NCBI GenBank assembly: GCA_963739385.1 | Contig: CAVUAI010000049.1 | Coordinates: 50,771 to 114,770 of the forward strand | DNA from: VAZQ01 sp963739385 | Lineage (GTDB): Bacteria > Pseudomonadota > Alphaproteobacteria > Rhizobiales > Xanthobacteraceae | Length of the DNA stretch: 64,000 bases | Reading direction: 5' to 3' | Notes under the pieces: model-generated | Seen by the model: the letters and a program-made list of their open reading frames with translations, nothing else | What the model was told of the DNA's origin: nothing | Database searches by the model: none | In this document: in pieces, positions 19,650 to 27,714 of the stretch | How positions within the stretch are numbered: position 1 is the stretch's first letter | Layout of the letters: each line of letters begins with the position of its first letter | Made by a program: the position numbers and the translations under genes

Positions 19650-19826
19650 ATGCAGTGGATCATCACGTTTCACAGGCACAGATATTCCTCACGGGCGGTT
19701 CTCTACGACGAATTCCTCCAAATCAAATCCGTTGAAGAACTGCGGGCATGGGATGCCAAAGGCGTCGCTTTTGTCGTCCTTGATTCCGAGACAGGCGAAG
19801 ATGTGACGCGGGTGCTTCTGGCATGA
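19650..19826 (+). CDS. 58-residue PhaR-like (PHB/PHA accumulation regulator) mini-protein
   Basis: A short reading frame with AGGAAGG upstream encodes 58 residues. It aligns with the N-terminal DNA-binding domain of PhaR: RYSSRAVLYDEF matches RLYNT.TSTYV, and FVVLDSETGEDVTRVLL matches FVVYDAKTGEDITRSVL. The first part is diverged and the protein ends exactly where the PhaR DNA-binding domain ends. It may be an autonomous small DNA-binding protein or a remnant, though the intact frame and good ribosome-binding site favour a real gene. It stands alone between the membrane protein gene and a region of small elements. Confidence 0.6.
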   Translation: MQWIITFHRHRYSSRAVLYDEFLQIKSVEELRAWDAKGVAFVVLDSETGEDVTRVLLA

Positions 19827-19895
19827 CGGAGCAACGCTGCAAGTGTCCCAACCACTACCCGAACCCCGCGCGTCTTGATGCATCCCCGGTGGATG

Positions 19896-19929
19896 AAAAA
19901 AGCCCCGCCTCAGGATGCGGGCGGGGCTT
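19896..19929 (-). terminator. Rho-independent terminator on the minus strand
   Basis: AAGCCCCGCC (19900-19909) and GGCGGGGCTT (19920-19929) make a perfect 10-bp stem with a 10-base loop. An A-run at 19896-19901 reads as a T-run after the stem on the minus strand. A transcript must therefore enter from higher coordinates. Confidence 0.75.
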
Positions 19930-20478
19930 GAGTCCGTCATTGCAATAGCCGTTTGTCGCAGCGGCCCCGCCAGGGGTTCGCAGATGACGAATCTTTAATC
20001 TGCATACGCGTCGGTGATTGGACCAACGACCGGCGCTCCTCCTTCGTTGCGCACGCCAAAACCGACCGCGATCATTCGACGAAAGTCGCATGACGAGACG
20101 CTGAACGCACGGGTCGAAACACGATTGAAACCGTTTGGCGGTCGAGGAAACCATTTTCACGGCAACGTGTGCGTTGCAGTCGAACCCTCCGGGTTGCAGC
20201 CAGCACCAAGGGTGGCGAAGTCCAGCTCATGCAGAGAGGCCCTGGAGTGACCGACCAAGAGGAGAATCGGCGGTGAACGAATATCAAGGGCATCCGCGTG
20301 AGTGCGTCTGCCCGGCAGCACATGCGGCGGCTCCGGAACCCCGCGACCGGCTGATTGAAGATGGCATCCTATGTTGTATGCTCGCTGCGATGACGAAGCG
20401 GAGGCTGCATTCGTCCTTTCAAGCTGCCAGGCGCTCGCGGGTGCCGCCGCGGTCTCGCATTGGCGAGCGGGTGCGCGC
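19930..20478. other. Gene-poor stretch upstream of a minus-strand terminator
   Basis: No confident gene of normal length is present. A minus-strand frame at 19995-20075 encodes 26 residues (Met to GPITDAYAD) and stops 66 bases before the terminator stem, but it has no SD. The terminator implies either a small RNA or a very short mRNA here. Confidence 0.35.
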
Positions 20479-20700
20479 ATGATCACGCGCGAGGAGCATC
20501 TCGCCCGTTGCAAACAGGGGGCGATCGCGCGGCTGGAGGCCGGCGATCCCAAGGGTGCGGTGGCGTCGATGATCAGCGATCTGCGGAAGTCGGGCGAGCC
20601 GCTTTATGACGCCGCTCTGTTGCGAGTGCTCATGACCGATGCGCTGTTGTACCGCAACACGCCGGACCAGGTTCGCAATTGGATCGAGGGCTTCAATTGA
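20479..20700 (+). CDS. Small conserved hypothetical protein (Bradyrhizobium-type, 73 aa)
   Basis: This 73-residue protein begins MITREEHLARCKQGA and ends NWIEGFN. It matches a family of about 70-75 residues common in Bradyrhizobium and in prophage-like islands, in which the N-terminal ITREEH and the terminal IEGFN are conserved. The ATG at 20479 is chosen because it begins the conserved block, although the frame is open upstream. A plus-strand terminator follows at 20791-20815. Mostly helical, no signal peptide, function unknown. Confidence 0.7.
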   Translation: MITREEHLARCKQGAIARLEAGDPKGAVASMISDLRKSGEPLYDAALLRVLMTDALLYRNTPDQVRNWIEGFN

Positions 20701-20790
20701 GGAGGCCCCGACCGCTCGGAAGCGGCCAGCCCGTGGCGTGCTGGCGGTCGGACCGGATCGTGACGCTGATGACTTAACAACGCTGCGATG

Positions 20791-20815
20791 GCCCCGGTGT
20801 CACCGGTGCTTTTTT
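20791..20815 (+). terminator. Rho-independent terminator after the 73-aa gene
   Basis: GCCCCGG at 20791-20797 pairs with CCGGTGC with one mismatch around a short loop. Six T residues follow at 20810-20815. Confidence 0.65.
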
Positions 20816-20835
20816 GGCCGACAACGCTTGGAATC

Positions 20836-20863
20836 AACAGGCCGCCTCGGAGGGCGGCCTGTT
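20836..20863. repeat. Perfect 11-bp inverted repeat (hairpin)
   Basis: AACAGGCCGCC (20836-20846) and GGCGGCCTGTT (20853-20863) form an 11-bp stem with a 6-base loop. No T-run follows on either strand, so it may be an RNA structure element or a terminator for the minus-strand small gene at 20894-20983. Confidence 0.6.
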
Positions 20864-20893
20864 CCACTCCGGAGCGTGATTGTTCTTTTGATT

Positions 20894-20983
20894 TCAGGAG
20901 GCGATGGCGCTCAGGAGGAGACCGGCAACGTAGATCCCGCCAAGCGCCAGCCCAAACAGTCGAGCCATTCGTCTTTCGTCCAT
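20894..20983 (-). CDS. 29-residue single-span membrane peptide
   Basis: A 29-codon frame begins at the ATG at 20983 behind a very strong SD (AGGAGGAG four bases upstream). The peptide has a charged start (MDERRMAR) and one hydrophobic helix (LFGLALGGIYVAGLLLSAIA), so it should insert in the inner membrane with its N-terminus in the cytoplasm. A perfect hairpin lies 31 bases after the stop. Small single-span peptides with strong SD sites are often stress-response or complex-associated proteins, but no homologue is recalled. Confidence 0.6.
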   Translation of the reverse strand: MDERRMARLFGLALGGIYVAGLLLSAIAS

Positions 20984-21153
20984 ATCACTCCTCCTCAGCA
21001 AGACCGCCCTTGAGGGAGCAGGGCCTGCCCGCTCGGGCGAATACACGTGGGTCGGACCGCCCGGATTGTCGGCGCTTAACGCGTCTAAGAGCTTGTTCCG
21101 GGGCACAACACCGCCCGGCGGCTTGCGCGGCGGGCAGCATCGTCTCCGCGGAA

Positions 21154-21339
21154 CTAATCTCCGAAGCCGCGCGGATCGAGTTGCGGCTGGCGCTGTTGCT
21201 CGCCGGACTGCCGATGGCTCAGCATCACGTAGTCCGATGCAAGCCTCATCAGCGCGTCGGAGAGACTCGAGGATGGCGACGCGAGCGCAAGTCGCGCGCA
21301 TCGTTGCGCCAGCTGGGCGTAATCTTCGGAACGGATCAT
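21154..21339 (-). CDS. Small hypothetical protein (61 aa)
   Basis: A 61-residue helical protein starts at the ATG at 21339 (MIRSEDYAQLAQRCARLA). The longer upstream frame is not convincing. The pattern of a short Ser-rich linker, then a second helix (LSDALMRLASDYVMLSHRQ) and a Gln/Arg-rich tail is typical of small Bradyrhizobium proteins whose homologues start MIRSE.Y..LA..C. Function unknown. The 311 bases up to the CAP gene at 21651 hold no gene and should contain divergent promoters. Confidence 0.55.
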   Translation of the reverse strand: MIRSEDYAQLAQRCARLALASPSSSLSDALMRLASDYVMLSHRQSGEQQRQPQLDPRGFGD

Positions 21340-21650
21340 GGGACGCCTCGTTGTGCAAAGTTTCGTAGGGTGAGCATGCCGAGGCGCATTGAGTAGGGCT
21401 GTGATAGCCGTCACGTTTTTGCCGATTGTGTTAATGGCCGACCCAGTGACGGTAGTAATTCGGTATTGCGGGCCATGTTCCGGGAAGCCCCGGAGAGGAC
21501 GACCTCGAGCGAGGTGAAGGCAACGCAGGCCGGCGGGGGCACACCGGCAAGGCCAATTCCCGGCCCCCGACCCCGCCGCCGCTACCGGGCGATGCCTCAT
21601 ATTCGCCGTATCCGGCACCGATGAACTCGCGGGGAAACGGGGGGAAATTG

Positions 21651-22214
21651 ATGAAGGGGGCCTCGCTAGGCGTCATCCTGGCCATTACAGCCACGCTGGC
21701 GCACGCAGAAGACATGGCGGAGGTGGTCTCGCAGTACCGGCGCGAGCACGGCCTCTCCACCGTCAAGACCGATCCGCAACTCACCGCAATCGCCGAGCGT
21801 CAGGCAAAAGCGATGGCCGAGTCCGGTATCCTCGATCACAGCGTGGCCGGCTCGTTCTCGTCCCGGATCTCGGGCGCCCACACGGGCGGAGCGGCGGAAA
21901 ACATCGCGGCCGGCACGAAGACCTGGACCGACACGTTCCGCGCCTGGCAGAAATCACCGGGGCACAACGCCAATCTGCTGCAGGCGAAGGCCGACAGCGT
22001 CGGCTTTGCCGTCGCCCGCAACGAACAGACCCGCTACAAGACCTACTGGGCGATGGTGATCGCGGACAAGACACCGAAAAAGAAGAAGGACAAGGACCGC
22101 AAGGTCGTCGCGGCGGCGGGACAAGAGAAAAGCGTGGAGCGTCACGAGAGCGTGGGAAGCTCCGAAAACCCGCTCACCACGATGAAGAATTTCGTCTGCA
22201 AGTATCTGTGCTGA
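21651..22214 (+). CDS. Exported CAP-domain (SCP/PR1-like) protein
   Basis: This 187-residue protein begins at the ATG at 21651 with GGGGGAA upstream. An earlier in-frame ATG at 21621 would spoil the signal peptide (LGVILAITATLAHAED). The CAP fold is shown by ILDHS, AENIAAG and the hallmark WQKSPGHNANLL. Bacterial CAP proteins are secreted and of mostly unknown activity. The C-terminal 50 residues are an unusual Lys-rich tail (KKKKDKDRK) that ends with two Cys residues in FVCKYLC, perhaps for surface or nucleic-acid binding. No operon partner. Confidence 0.8.
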   Translation: MKGASLGVILAITATLAHAEDMAEVVSQYRREHGLSTVKTDPQLTAIAERQAKAMAESGILDHSVAGSFSSRISGAHTGGAAENIAAGTKTWTDTFRAWQKSPGHNANLLQAKADSVGFAVARNEQTRYKTYWAMVIADKTPKKKKDKDRKVVAAAGQEKSVERHESVGSSENPLTTMKNFVCKYLC

Positions 22215-22243
22215 TAGCCGAGGGCGCCAGCTTCGCATGGCGG

Positions 22244-22304
22244 CTGTCAAACCGTTCCCGGCGGCAGCTTTAAGTCGCTAAGGATTTTCCCGCAGTGTCA
22301 AACC
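22244..22304. repeat. Dispersed repeat, copy 1
   Basis: A 61-bp segment bounded by CTGTCAAACCG and GTGTCAAACC is closely similar to 29785-29846. Both contain CGGCAGCTTT. This copy lies just before a serine-recombinase relic. Confidence 0.6.
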
Positions 22305-22416
22305 TGTCGGTGGTGACGAGTTGCCCGGTCACCTTCCGATGAGCGTGCCCGTCATTTGCACTAGCTAGCTGCGGTTCTCAATTCACACGCCGCCGGTCAA
22401 CGGCTCGATTTTGTAG

Positions 22417-22608
22417 CTGCGCAACGTTGCGGCTCGCATGGGCTGCGAGGTCGTGAAGGTCTACAAGGATCACGGCATCAGCGGCGCCAAGGGGGGCGAC
22501 AAGCGCCCGGCATTCGATGCGATGTGACGCGACCAAGCGCCAATTCGATATCGTCATGGCCCGGTCGGTTGATCGCCTTGGCCGCAGCCTTTCGACGAGC
22601 TGCATTTT
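22417..22608 (+). pseudogene. Relic of a serine site-specific recombinase (resolvase)
   Basis: The first frame reads as the middle of a resolvase catalytic domain (GCEVVKVYKDHGISGAKG, then DKRPAFDAM). It is closed by a TGA, and a second frame continues it (DATKRQFDIVM, then SVDRLGRSL). These are the conserved blocks around the E.GISG and D.L.R motifs. Both the N-terminus with the catalytic Ser and the DNA-binding C-terminus are missing, and a frameshift lies near 22527. It marks the edge of an old mobile region. The surroundings from 22305 to 22890 hold no other gene. Confidence 0.75.
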
Positions 22609-22642
22609 TGCCATGTCGCCAACACCAGCACACTTCGATTCA

Positions 22643-22677
22643 GAACAATTCAGGTCTGCCCCAAGGACGGGCTGACC
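22643..22677. repeat. Dispersed inverted repeat, copy 1
   Basis: This 35-bp segment beginning GAACAATTCAGGTC and ending GGGCTGACC matches the reverse complement of 48637-48671 at 32 of 35 positions. A shared CCGGCAG lies a few bases further on in both. Confidence 0.65.
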
Positions 22678-22896
22678 CGTCCACCGGCAGAGTGAGCGTG
22701 CTGGTGGACCAGGCAGCAGGAGGGCGATGGCCATCGTCCACGTCGCCATGCAAGCCGATGCATGTTGGCTGGGGCGCAGTCGCGCCCGATCATGCGCGAC
22801 CATCACCCGACGCGGAAGAGGCGTTGTCCGCGTTAGTCGAAGCGCTTGCCAGGGCGCCGGAATTGTTTGTGTCCATAAAGAAAAGGAGCATGAACA

Positions 22897-25374
22897 ATGC
22901 CTATCGTTCCCACGCAACTCACCGGCTTCGCTTACGGCGAGAATTTCAACACGCTTGCGGTTTCCGGGAGCAGCAACACTGCATTGCCTCCCGGGTGGGG
23001 CTTCATCGAAAGTGGGAGCGGGGGAAATACGACGTATGCCGCCGGCGACGGGACTTCATCGACGGGCAACACCTACAGCTTTGGAACGGGAACGGCGACC
23101 GACCGTGCGTTTGGAGAGGTGACCTCGACCGCCGTCCAAAGCGTCCTCGGCGCAGCGTTCGTGAATAGCACGGGCCGTCCTCTCAGTTCGATCATCATCA
23201 GCTATACCGGAGAACAGTGGCGACTAGGGGACTCTGCAGCCCCTGCCGATCAGCTCGATTTCCAGTACAGCACGACTGCGACAGATCTGACCATTGGAAC
23301 GTTCCGCGATTTCGACACTCTGGATTTTATTGCCCCGAACAATAGCGCCGGCTCTGTTGGGGCACTGAATGGCAACGCCGCCGCAAATCGAACGGTCTTC
23401 TCCCCCACCCTCATCGTGGTGGACATTCCCGTCGACGCCACATTTACCATCCGCTGGATTCCAAGAAATATAGCGGGAAACAACGACGGCCTCGCTATTG
23501 ATGACTTCTCGCTCACCGCAGTAGCCGCAAATACCGCACCAACGGACATCACCCTTTCCGGCAACTCTGCGGCCGAGTTGGCCGGCACCGGTACGGTCGT
23601 CGGAACACTTTCAGCGACCGACAACTCCGGCACCCCCGCCTTCACGCTTCTTGATGATGCCGGCGGCAGGTTCCAGATTACAGGTAACCAACTCAAGGTA
23701 GCCGACGGCCTTCTCCTTGATTACGAGCAGACGGCCAGTCATCTGGTCTCCGTGCGAGCCACCGACCAGGGCGGCCTCTTCTCCGACAAGGTATTCACGA
23801 TCAACGTCACCAACGTCGATCCGGAAGTCGTCACAGGACTGGCACGACCCGACACGTTTTATGGCGGCCCCCTCAACGATTCCCTCGACGGCGCTGCGGG
23901 CGCGGACACCTTGGTCGGCGGGCAAGGCAACGACGTCTACTTTGTCGACAATGCCAGCGACGTCGTGACCGAAATCGCCAACGGTGGCACCGACACGGTC
24001 AATGCCTCGATCAGCTGCACGCTTGCAGCGAACGTCGAGAACCTGACGTTGCTGGGCAGCGCCGATCTGCAAGGCTACGGCAATAGCCTCCTCAATACGC
24101 TCACCGGCAACGCGGGCAACAATCTCCTGGATGGTGGCGTCGACGCCGATACCATGATCGGCGGGGCTGGCGATGACGTCTACTTCGTCGACAACATCGG
24201 CGACCTGACGGTCGAAAATGCCAACGGCGGTAACGACACGGTCTTTTCGGCGATCAATTTCACGCTGTCCGCCAATGTCGAGAACCTGATCCTGCAAGGC
24301 GGCGCCGACTTGCAGGGCTACGGCGACGCCTCGAATAACGTGATCTACGGCAATGCCGGAAACAATCTGCTCAATGGCGCCGGCGGCGCCGACCTCATGG
24401 TCGGTGGAGCGGGCAACGACACCTATTTTGTCGACAACTCCTCCGACTCGGCGTTCGAAAGCCCGGGCCAGGGCAGCGACGCGGTTTTTGCGACGGCCGA
24501 CTATGGGCTGGCGGCGGACATCGAAACCCTTGTCCTGCAGGGCAGCGCAGATCTACAGGGCTACGGCAACAACCAGGCGAACGTGCTCTACGGCAATGCC
24601 GGAAACAATCTGCTCAATGGCGCCGGCGGCGCCGACCTCATGGTCGGCGGGGCCGGCAACGACACCTATTTTGTCGACAACTCCTCCGACTCGGCATTCG
24701 AAAGCCCGGGTCAGGGCAGCGACGCGGTTTTTGCAACGGCCCACTATGGACTGGCAGCGGACGTCGAAACGCTGGTGCTGCAAGGCAGCGCCGACCTGCA
24801 GGGCTACGGCAACAACCAGGTCAACACGATTTACGGTAATGCCGGCAACAACCTCATCAATGGCGCTGGCGGCGCTGACACCATGCTCGGCGGGGCCGGC
24901 AACGACACCTATTTCGTGGACAATGCCGGCGACGTGGTGTCCGAGAACCCCAACGAAGGCACGGACGCGGTATTCTCAGAAGTCGCCTTTACTCTGTCGG
25001 TGAACCTGGAAACCCTGGTGCTGCAGGGCGTCGGGGACGTGAGCGGCACCGGCAACGCGCTCGCCAACAGTATCTTTGGCAATTCCGGCAACAACACGCT
25101 CGACGGCTTGGGCGGAGCCGACATTCTCACCGGCAACGCTGGCAACGACGCCTTCGTTTTTCATTTCGGGCAGGCCAACGGCGACACCGTCGTCGATTTC
25201 GCCGGCAACGGCGCGTCGGCGGGAGACTCGCTGCGGTTCGCCGGCTATGGCCCAGGCGCGACCTTCACCAACCTCGATGCCACGCACTGGCGGATCGACT
25301 TTGCGGGCATGCAGGAGGTCATCACGTTCAGCAACGGCGCCTCAGTCCATCCAAGCGACTTCGTGTTCGTGTAA
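22897..25374 (+). CDS. RTX-like calcium-binding repeat protein with a cadherin-like domain
   Basis: This 825-residue protein has no N-terminal signal peptide. Residues about 1-205 form a beta-rich domain, about 210-310 a cadherin-like domain (APTDITLSGN, NVTNVDPE), and about 320-770 tandem 81-residue modules with GNAGNNLL.GG.GAD.M.GGAGND.YFVDN. The end resembles the C-terminal region of type I secretion substrates (GDTVVDFAGN, HPSDFVFV). It should be secreted by an ABC-MFP-OMF exporter that is not in the window, and bind Ca2+ in the GGxGxD turns. The SD AAGGAG lies eight bases before the ATG. Modules 24351-24593 and 24594-24836 are almost identical in DNA. Confidence 0.85.
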   Translation: MPIVPTQLTGFAYGENFNTLAVSGSSNTALPPGWGFIESGSGGNTTYAAGDGTSSTGNTYSFGTGTATDRAFGEVTSTAVQSVLGAAFVNSTGRPLSSIIISYTGEQWRLGDSAAPADQLDFQYSTTATDLTIGTFRDFDTLDFIAPNNSAGSVGALNGNAAANRTVFSPTLIVVDIPVDATFTIRWIPRNIAGNNDGLAIDDFSLTAVAANTAPTDITLSGNSAAELAGTGTVVGTLSATDNSGTPAFTLLDDAGGRFQITGNQLKVADGLLLDYEQTASHLVSVRATDQGGLFSDKVFTINVTNVDPEVVTGLARPDTFYGGPLNDSLDGAAGADTLVGGQGNDVYFVDNASDVVTEIANGGTDTVNASISCTLAANVENLTLLGSADLQGYGNSLLNTLTGNAGNNLLDGGVDADTMIGGAGDDVYFVDNIGDLTVENANGGNDTVFSAINFTLSANVENLILQGGADLQGYGDASNNVIYGNAGNNLLNGAGGADLMVGGAGNDTYFVDNSSDSAFESPGQGSDAVFATADYGLAADIETLVLQGSADLQGYGNNQANVLYGNAGNNLLNGAGGADLMVGGAGNDTYFVDNSSDSAFESPGQGSDAVFATAHYGLAADVETLVLQGSADLQGYGNNQVNTIYGNAGNNLINGAGGADTMLGGAGNDTYFVDNAGDVVSENPNEGTDAVFSEVAFTLSVNLETLVLQGVGDVSGTGNALANSIFGNSGNNTLDGLGGADILTGNAGNDAFVFHFGQANGDTVVDFAGNGASAGDSLRFAGYGPGATFTNLDATHWRIDFAGMQEVITFSNGASVHPSDFVFV

Positions 25375-25443
25375 CGACGAAGGTCGGGCGATCACGTTCT
25401 CACCGATAGTTTGGAAATCAATTGTCTTTACTTGCGAATTTTT

Positions 25444-25690
25444 GAGCGGGCCAAGGGAATCGAACTTGAAGCGCTCAACGGGCGCGCGCGCGCACTCTAC
25501 GTCTGCGCCGACGCACTCATCATCGCCAACAATATCCGTATCAATACCTTCGCAGTCGCTGCGCGGTTGCCAACGGTTTACAACGGAAGGATTTCCAAGC
25601 GAAGGGACTCATGTCTTACGGGCCCAATACGACCGACCTGTTCCGACGTGCCGGCGACCAAGTCGACAAGCGGACTGCGCACTTTGATGG
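25444..25690 (+). pseudogene. 3' relic of an ABC transporter substrate-binding gene (ABC_sub_bind family)
   Basis: The frame at 25444-25600 reads ALYVCADALIIANNIRIN and ARLPTVYNGR. These are the conserved blocks of the C-terminal half of ABC_sub_bind (DUF534-like) proteins. After a frameshift near 25605 the next frame continues with MSYGPNTTDLFRRAGDQVDK, the hallmark end of the same family. The N-terminal half and the final PTKFEL block are missing. An N-terminal relic of the same family lies at 48298-48546. The rest of 25691-25980 has no gene. Confidence 0.7.
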
Positions 25691-25980
25691 CCGCCGATCG
25701 CACCACACCCACGCGTCTTATGAGAAACTGAACAGTGGCGTGACAAAGCTACGTATGGAGCGGTTCGATCGGGACTTGGCCGCACTACAAAAAGTGTGAG
25801 CTGATCCGCACGCATATCGACAACTACGATCCGGCAGAAGAAGTAGAACAACGGACGAGCGCGACGGCATGACCGCAAGGTTATGAAGGTCGTGCGATGA
25901 TCGCCATAGCGTTTCAAATGTCCGCTATCGGGGGCAACCCGGAAGAGATATGCTCGGAATGAGTTCTTCTCAGTTTGACC

Positions 25981-27576
25981 GACCCTGTGTGAAAACGCCT
26001 CTTTTGATGTGATTCTCGCGATATGATTCGCGGGAGGGTTGGATGAGGCGCTTCGTTGAAGGCACGGATCGCGGGCAGAGCACGCTGTTTCCTGAATGCC
26101 TGGAAGACTGGATCGGCGAGGACAATCCCGTTCGGGTGATCGACGTCTTTGCCGACGAACTCGATCTTGCCGAGCTTGGGTTCCGCAGGGTCGATCCCGA
26201 GGTAACCGGGCGGCCTTCGTATCATCCGTCGGTCCTGCTGAAGCTCTACATCTACGGCTATCTCAACCGGGTTCAGTCGAGCCGCCGGCTCGAGCGTGAG
26301 GCCGGACGCAACGTTGAGGTCATGTGGCTGACGGGTCGGCTCGTTCCCGACCACAAGACCATTGCCGATTTCCGTAGGGACAATGGTACTGCCATCCGCG
26401 AAGTGTGCGCACGCTTCATCGCGCTGTGCCGCACAATGGGCCTGCTCACGGAAGCCTGCGTCGCGATCGACGGCAGCAAGTTCAAGGCGGTGAACAACCG
26501 CGATAAGAACTTCACGCGCGCCAAGATGGACCGACGCATGGCGCAGATCAAGGAGAGCGTCGCGCGCTATCTGCAGCAGCTCGACACTGCCGACCGGCAG
26601 GAGCCGTCCGAGGCGCTCAAGACCAAGACGAGCCGCCTGAAAGAGAAGATCGAGAAGCTGAAGGAGGAGATGCAGCGTCTCGAGATTCTCAAGATGAAAA
26701 TGCTCGCCACACCGGACCAGCAGATCTCGCTGACCGATCCCGATTCCCGCTCGATGGCGACGAGCGGCCGCGGTTCCGGCGTTGTCGGCTACAATGTCCA
26801 GGTCGCCGTCGACACCGAGCATCATCTGATCATCACGCATGAGGTGACCAACGTCGGTAACGACCGGTCGCAGCTTTCGCCCGTGGCCAAGCGGGCGAAG
26901 GCGACGCTGGAAGTGGAGAACCTCGATGCCGTCGCCGATCGCGGCTACTTCGACAGCGAGGAGATTCTGGCGTGCGAGGAAGCGGGCATCACGGTCACGC
27001 TGCCCAAGCCGATGACCTCGGGCATCAACGTCAGAGGGCGGTTCGGCAAACAGGACTTCCGTTACGTGGCGGAGCAGGACGTTTACATTTGCCCTGCCGG
27101 TGAAAGGCTCGCCTACCACTACACGAACGAAGAACATGGATTGGTCCTGCGCCGCTACTGGACCAACGCCTGTCAGAGTTGCGCCATCAAGCACAGCTGC
27201 ACCACCGGCAAAGAGCGTCGGATCACCCGATGGGAGCACGAGCATGTTCTCGAAGCGGTGCAGCGCCGGCTTGACGAGCATCCGGAGAAGATGCGCCAGC
27301 GGCGCGAGACGGTCGAGCACCCGTTTGGCACCATCAAGGCCCGGATGGGCGCCACTCACTTCCTGATGAAGACGCTGCCAAAGGTCGCCACCGAGATGGC
27401 ACTGCACGTGCTGGCCTACAATCTGACCCGCGTCATGAACATCATGGGCATCCAGCCGCTCGTGGCGGTGATGAGGGCATAGTCGCCGCCAGACCGAAAA
27501 GCTGCCAAATTCGGAAAAGACATCTCGCCGAAATGGTGGGGCGTCAATTGCTCCTACCAAGGCGTTTTTACACGAC
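25981..27576 (+). mobile_element. IS1182-family insertion sequence
   Basis: One transposase gene is flanked by inverted ends. GTGTGAAAACGCCT at 25987-26000 matches the complement of 27560-27573 at 13 of 14 positions. The exact outer edges are uncertain by a few bases. The right end abuts a truncated cupin gene. Confidence 0.8.
26043..27482 (+). CDS. IS1182-family transposase
   Basis: This 479-residue DDE transposase has the N-terminal block FRRVDPEVTGRPSYHP typical of IS1182/IS5-like enzymes, DGSKFKAVNNRDKNF, the coiled-coil region at about 190-225, GYNVQVAVD, ADRGYFDSEE and the C-terminal CxxC-type insertion (CQSCAIKHSC) before VEHPFGTIKARMG. All catalytic blocks appear intact, so the element may still be active. 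The start follows GGGAGGGTTGG. No passenger gene is carried. Confidence 0.9.
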   Translation: MRRFVEGTDRGQSTLFPECLEDWIGEDNPVRVIDVFADELDLAELGFRRVDPEVTGRPSYHPSVLLKLYIYGYLNRVQSSRRLEREAGRNVEVMWLTGRLVPDHKTIADFRRDNGTAIREVCARFIALCRTMGLLTEACVAIDGSKFKAVNNRDKNFTRAKMDRRMAQIKESVARYLQQLDTADRQEPSEALKTKTSRLKEKIEKLKEEMQRLEILKMKMLATPDQQISLTDPDSRSMATSGRGSGVVGYNVQVAVDTEHHLIITHEVTNVGNDRSQLSPVAKRAKATLEVENLDAVADRGYFDSEEILACEEAGITVTLPKPMTSGINVRGRFGKQDFRYVAEQDVYICPAGERLAYHYTNEEHGLVLRRYWTNACQSCAIKHSCTTGKERRITRWEHEHVLEAVQRRLDEHPEKMRQRRETVEHPFGTIKARMGATHFLMKTLPKVATEMALHVLAYNLTRVMNIMGIQPLVAVMRA

Positions 27577-27584
27577 CAAGACCC

Positions 27585-27708
27585 TTAGCTGACTCCGACC
27601 ACGACCTCGAGCTCGCCGGCGAGGACGTAGTAGGTCTCGTCCTCGCGCGTGTGGGTATGACACGGCACGTGAGACGTCTGCGGAGCCGGCGCGATATAAC
27701 GAGAGGAT
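27585..27708 (-). pseudogene. Cupin gene fragment cut off by the IS1182 element
   Basis: The minus-strand frame contains HTHTREDETYYVLAGELEVVVG, the metal-binding motif 1 of a cupin (two His, one Glu). It runs directly into the insertion sequence end and stops there. The N-terminus is also missing, since the coding signal fades where the divergent Bug gene begins. Only about 40 codons remain, so this is not functional. Confidence 0.65.
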
Positions 27709-27714
27709 GATGCG

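Noticed and set aside
18086..19666. Minus-strand frame of 526 residues opposite the RiPP-linked membrane protein
   Set aside because: Antisense shadow; no hydrophobic pattern or ribosome-binding site, and the plus frame has nine membrane segments.
24353..25080. Tandem 243-bp repeats considered as a CRISPR-like or satellite array
   Set aside because: They are in-frame protein modules with GGxGND turns, so the repeat is explained by the coding sequence.
26297..26551. Possible small minus-strand gene within the IS1182 transposase
   Set aside because: Arg/Ser-rich antisense frame; IS1182 elements carry only the transposase.
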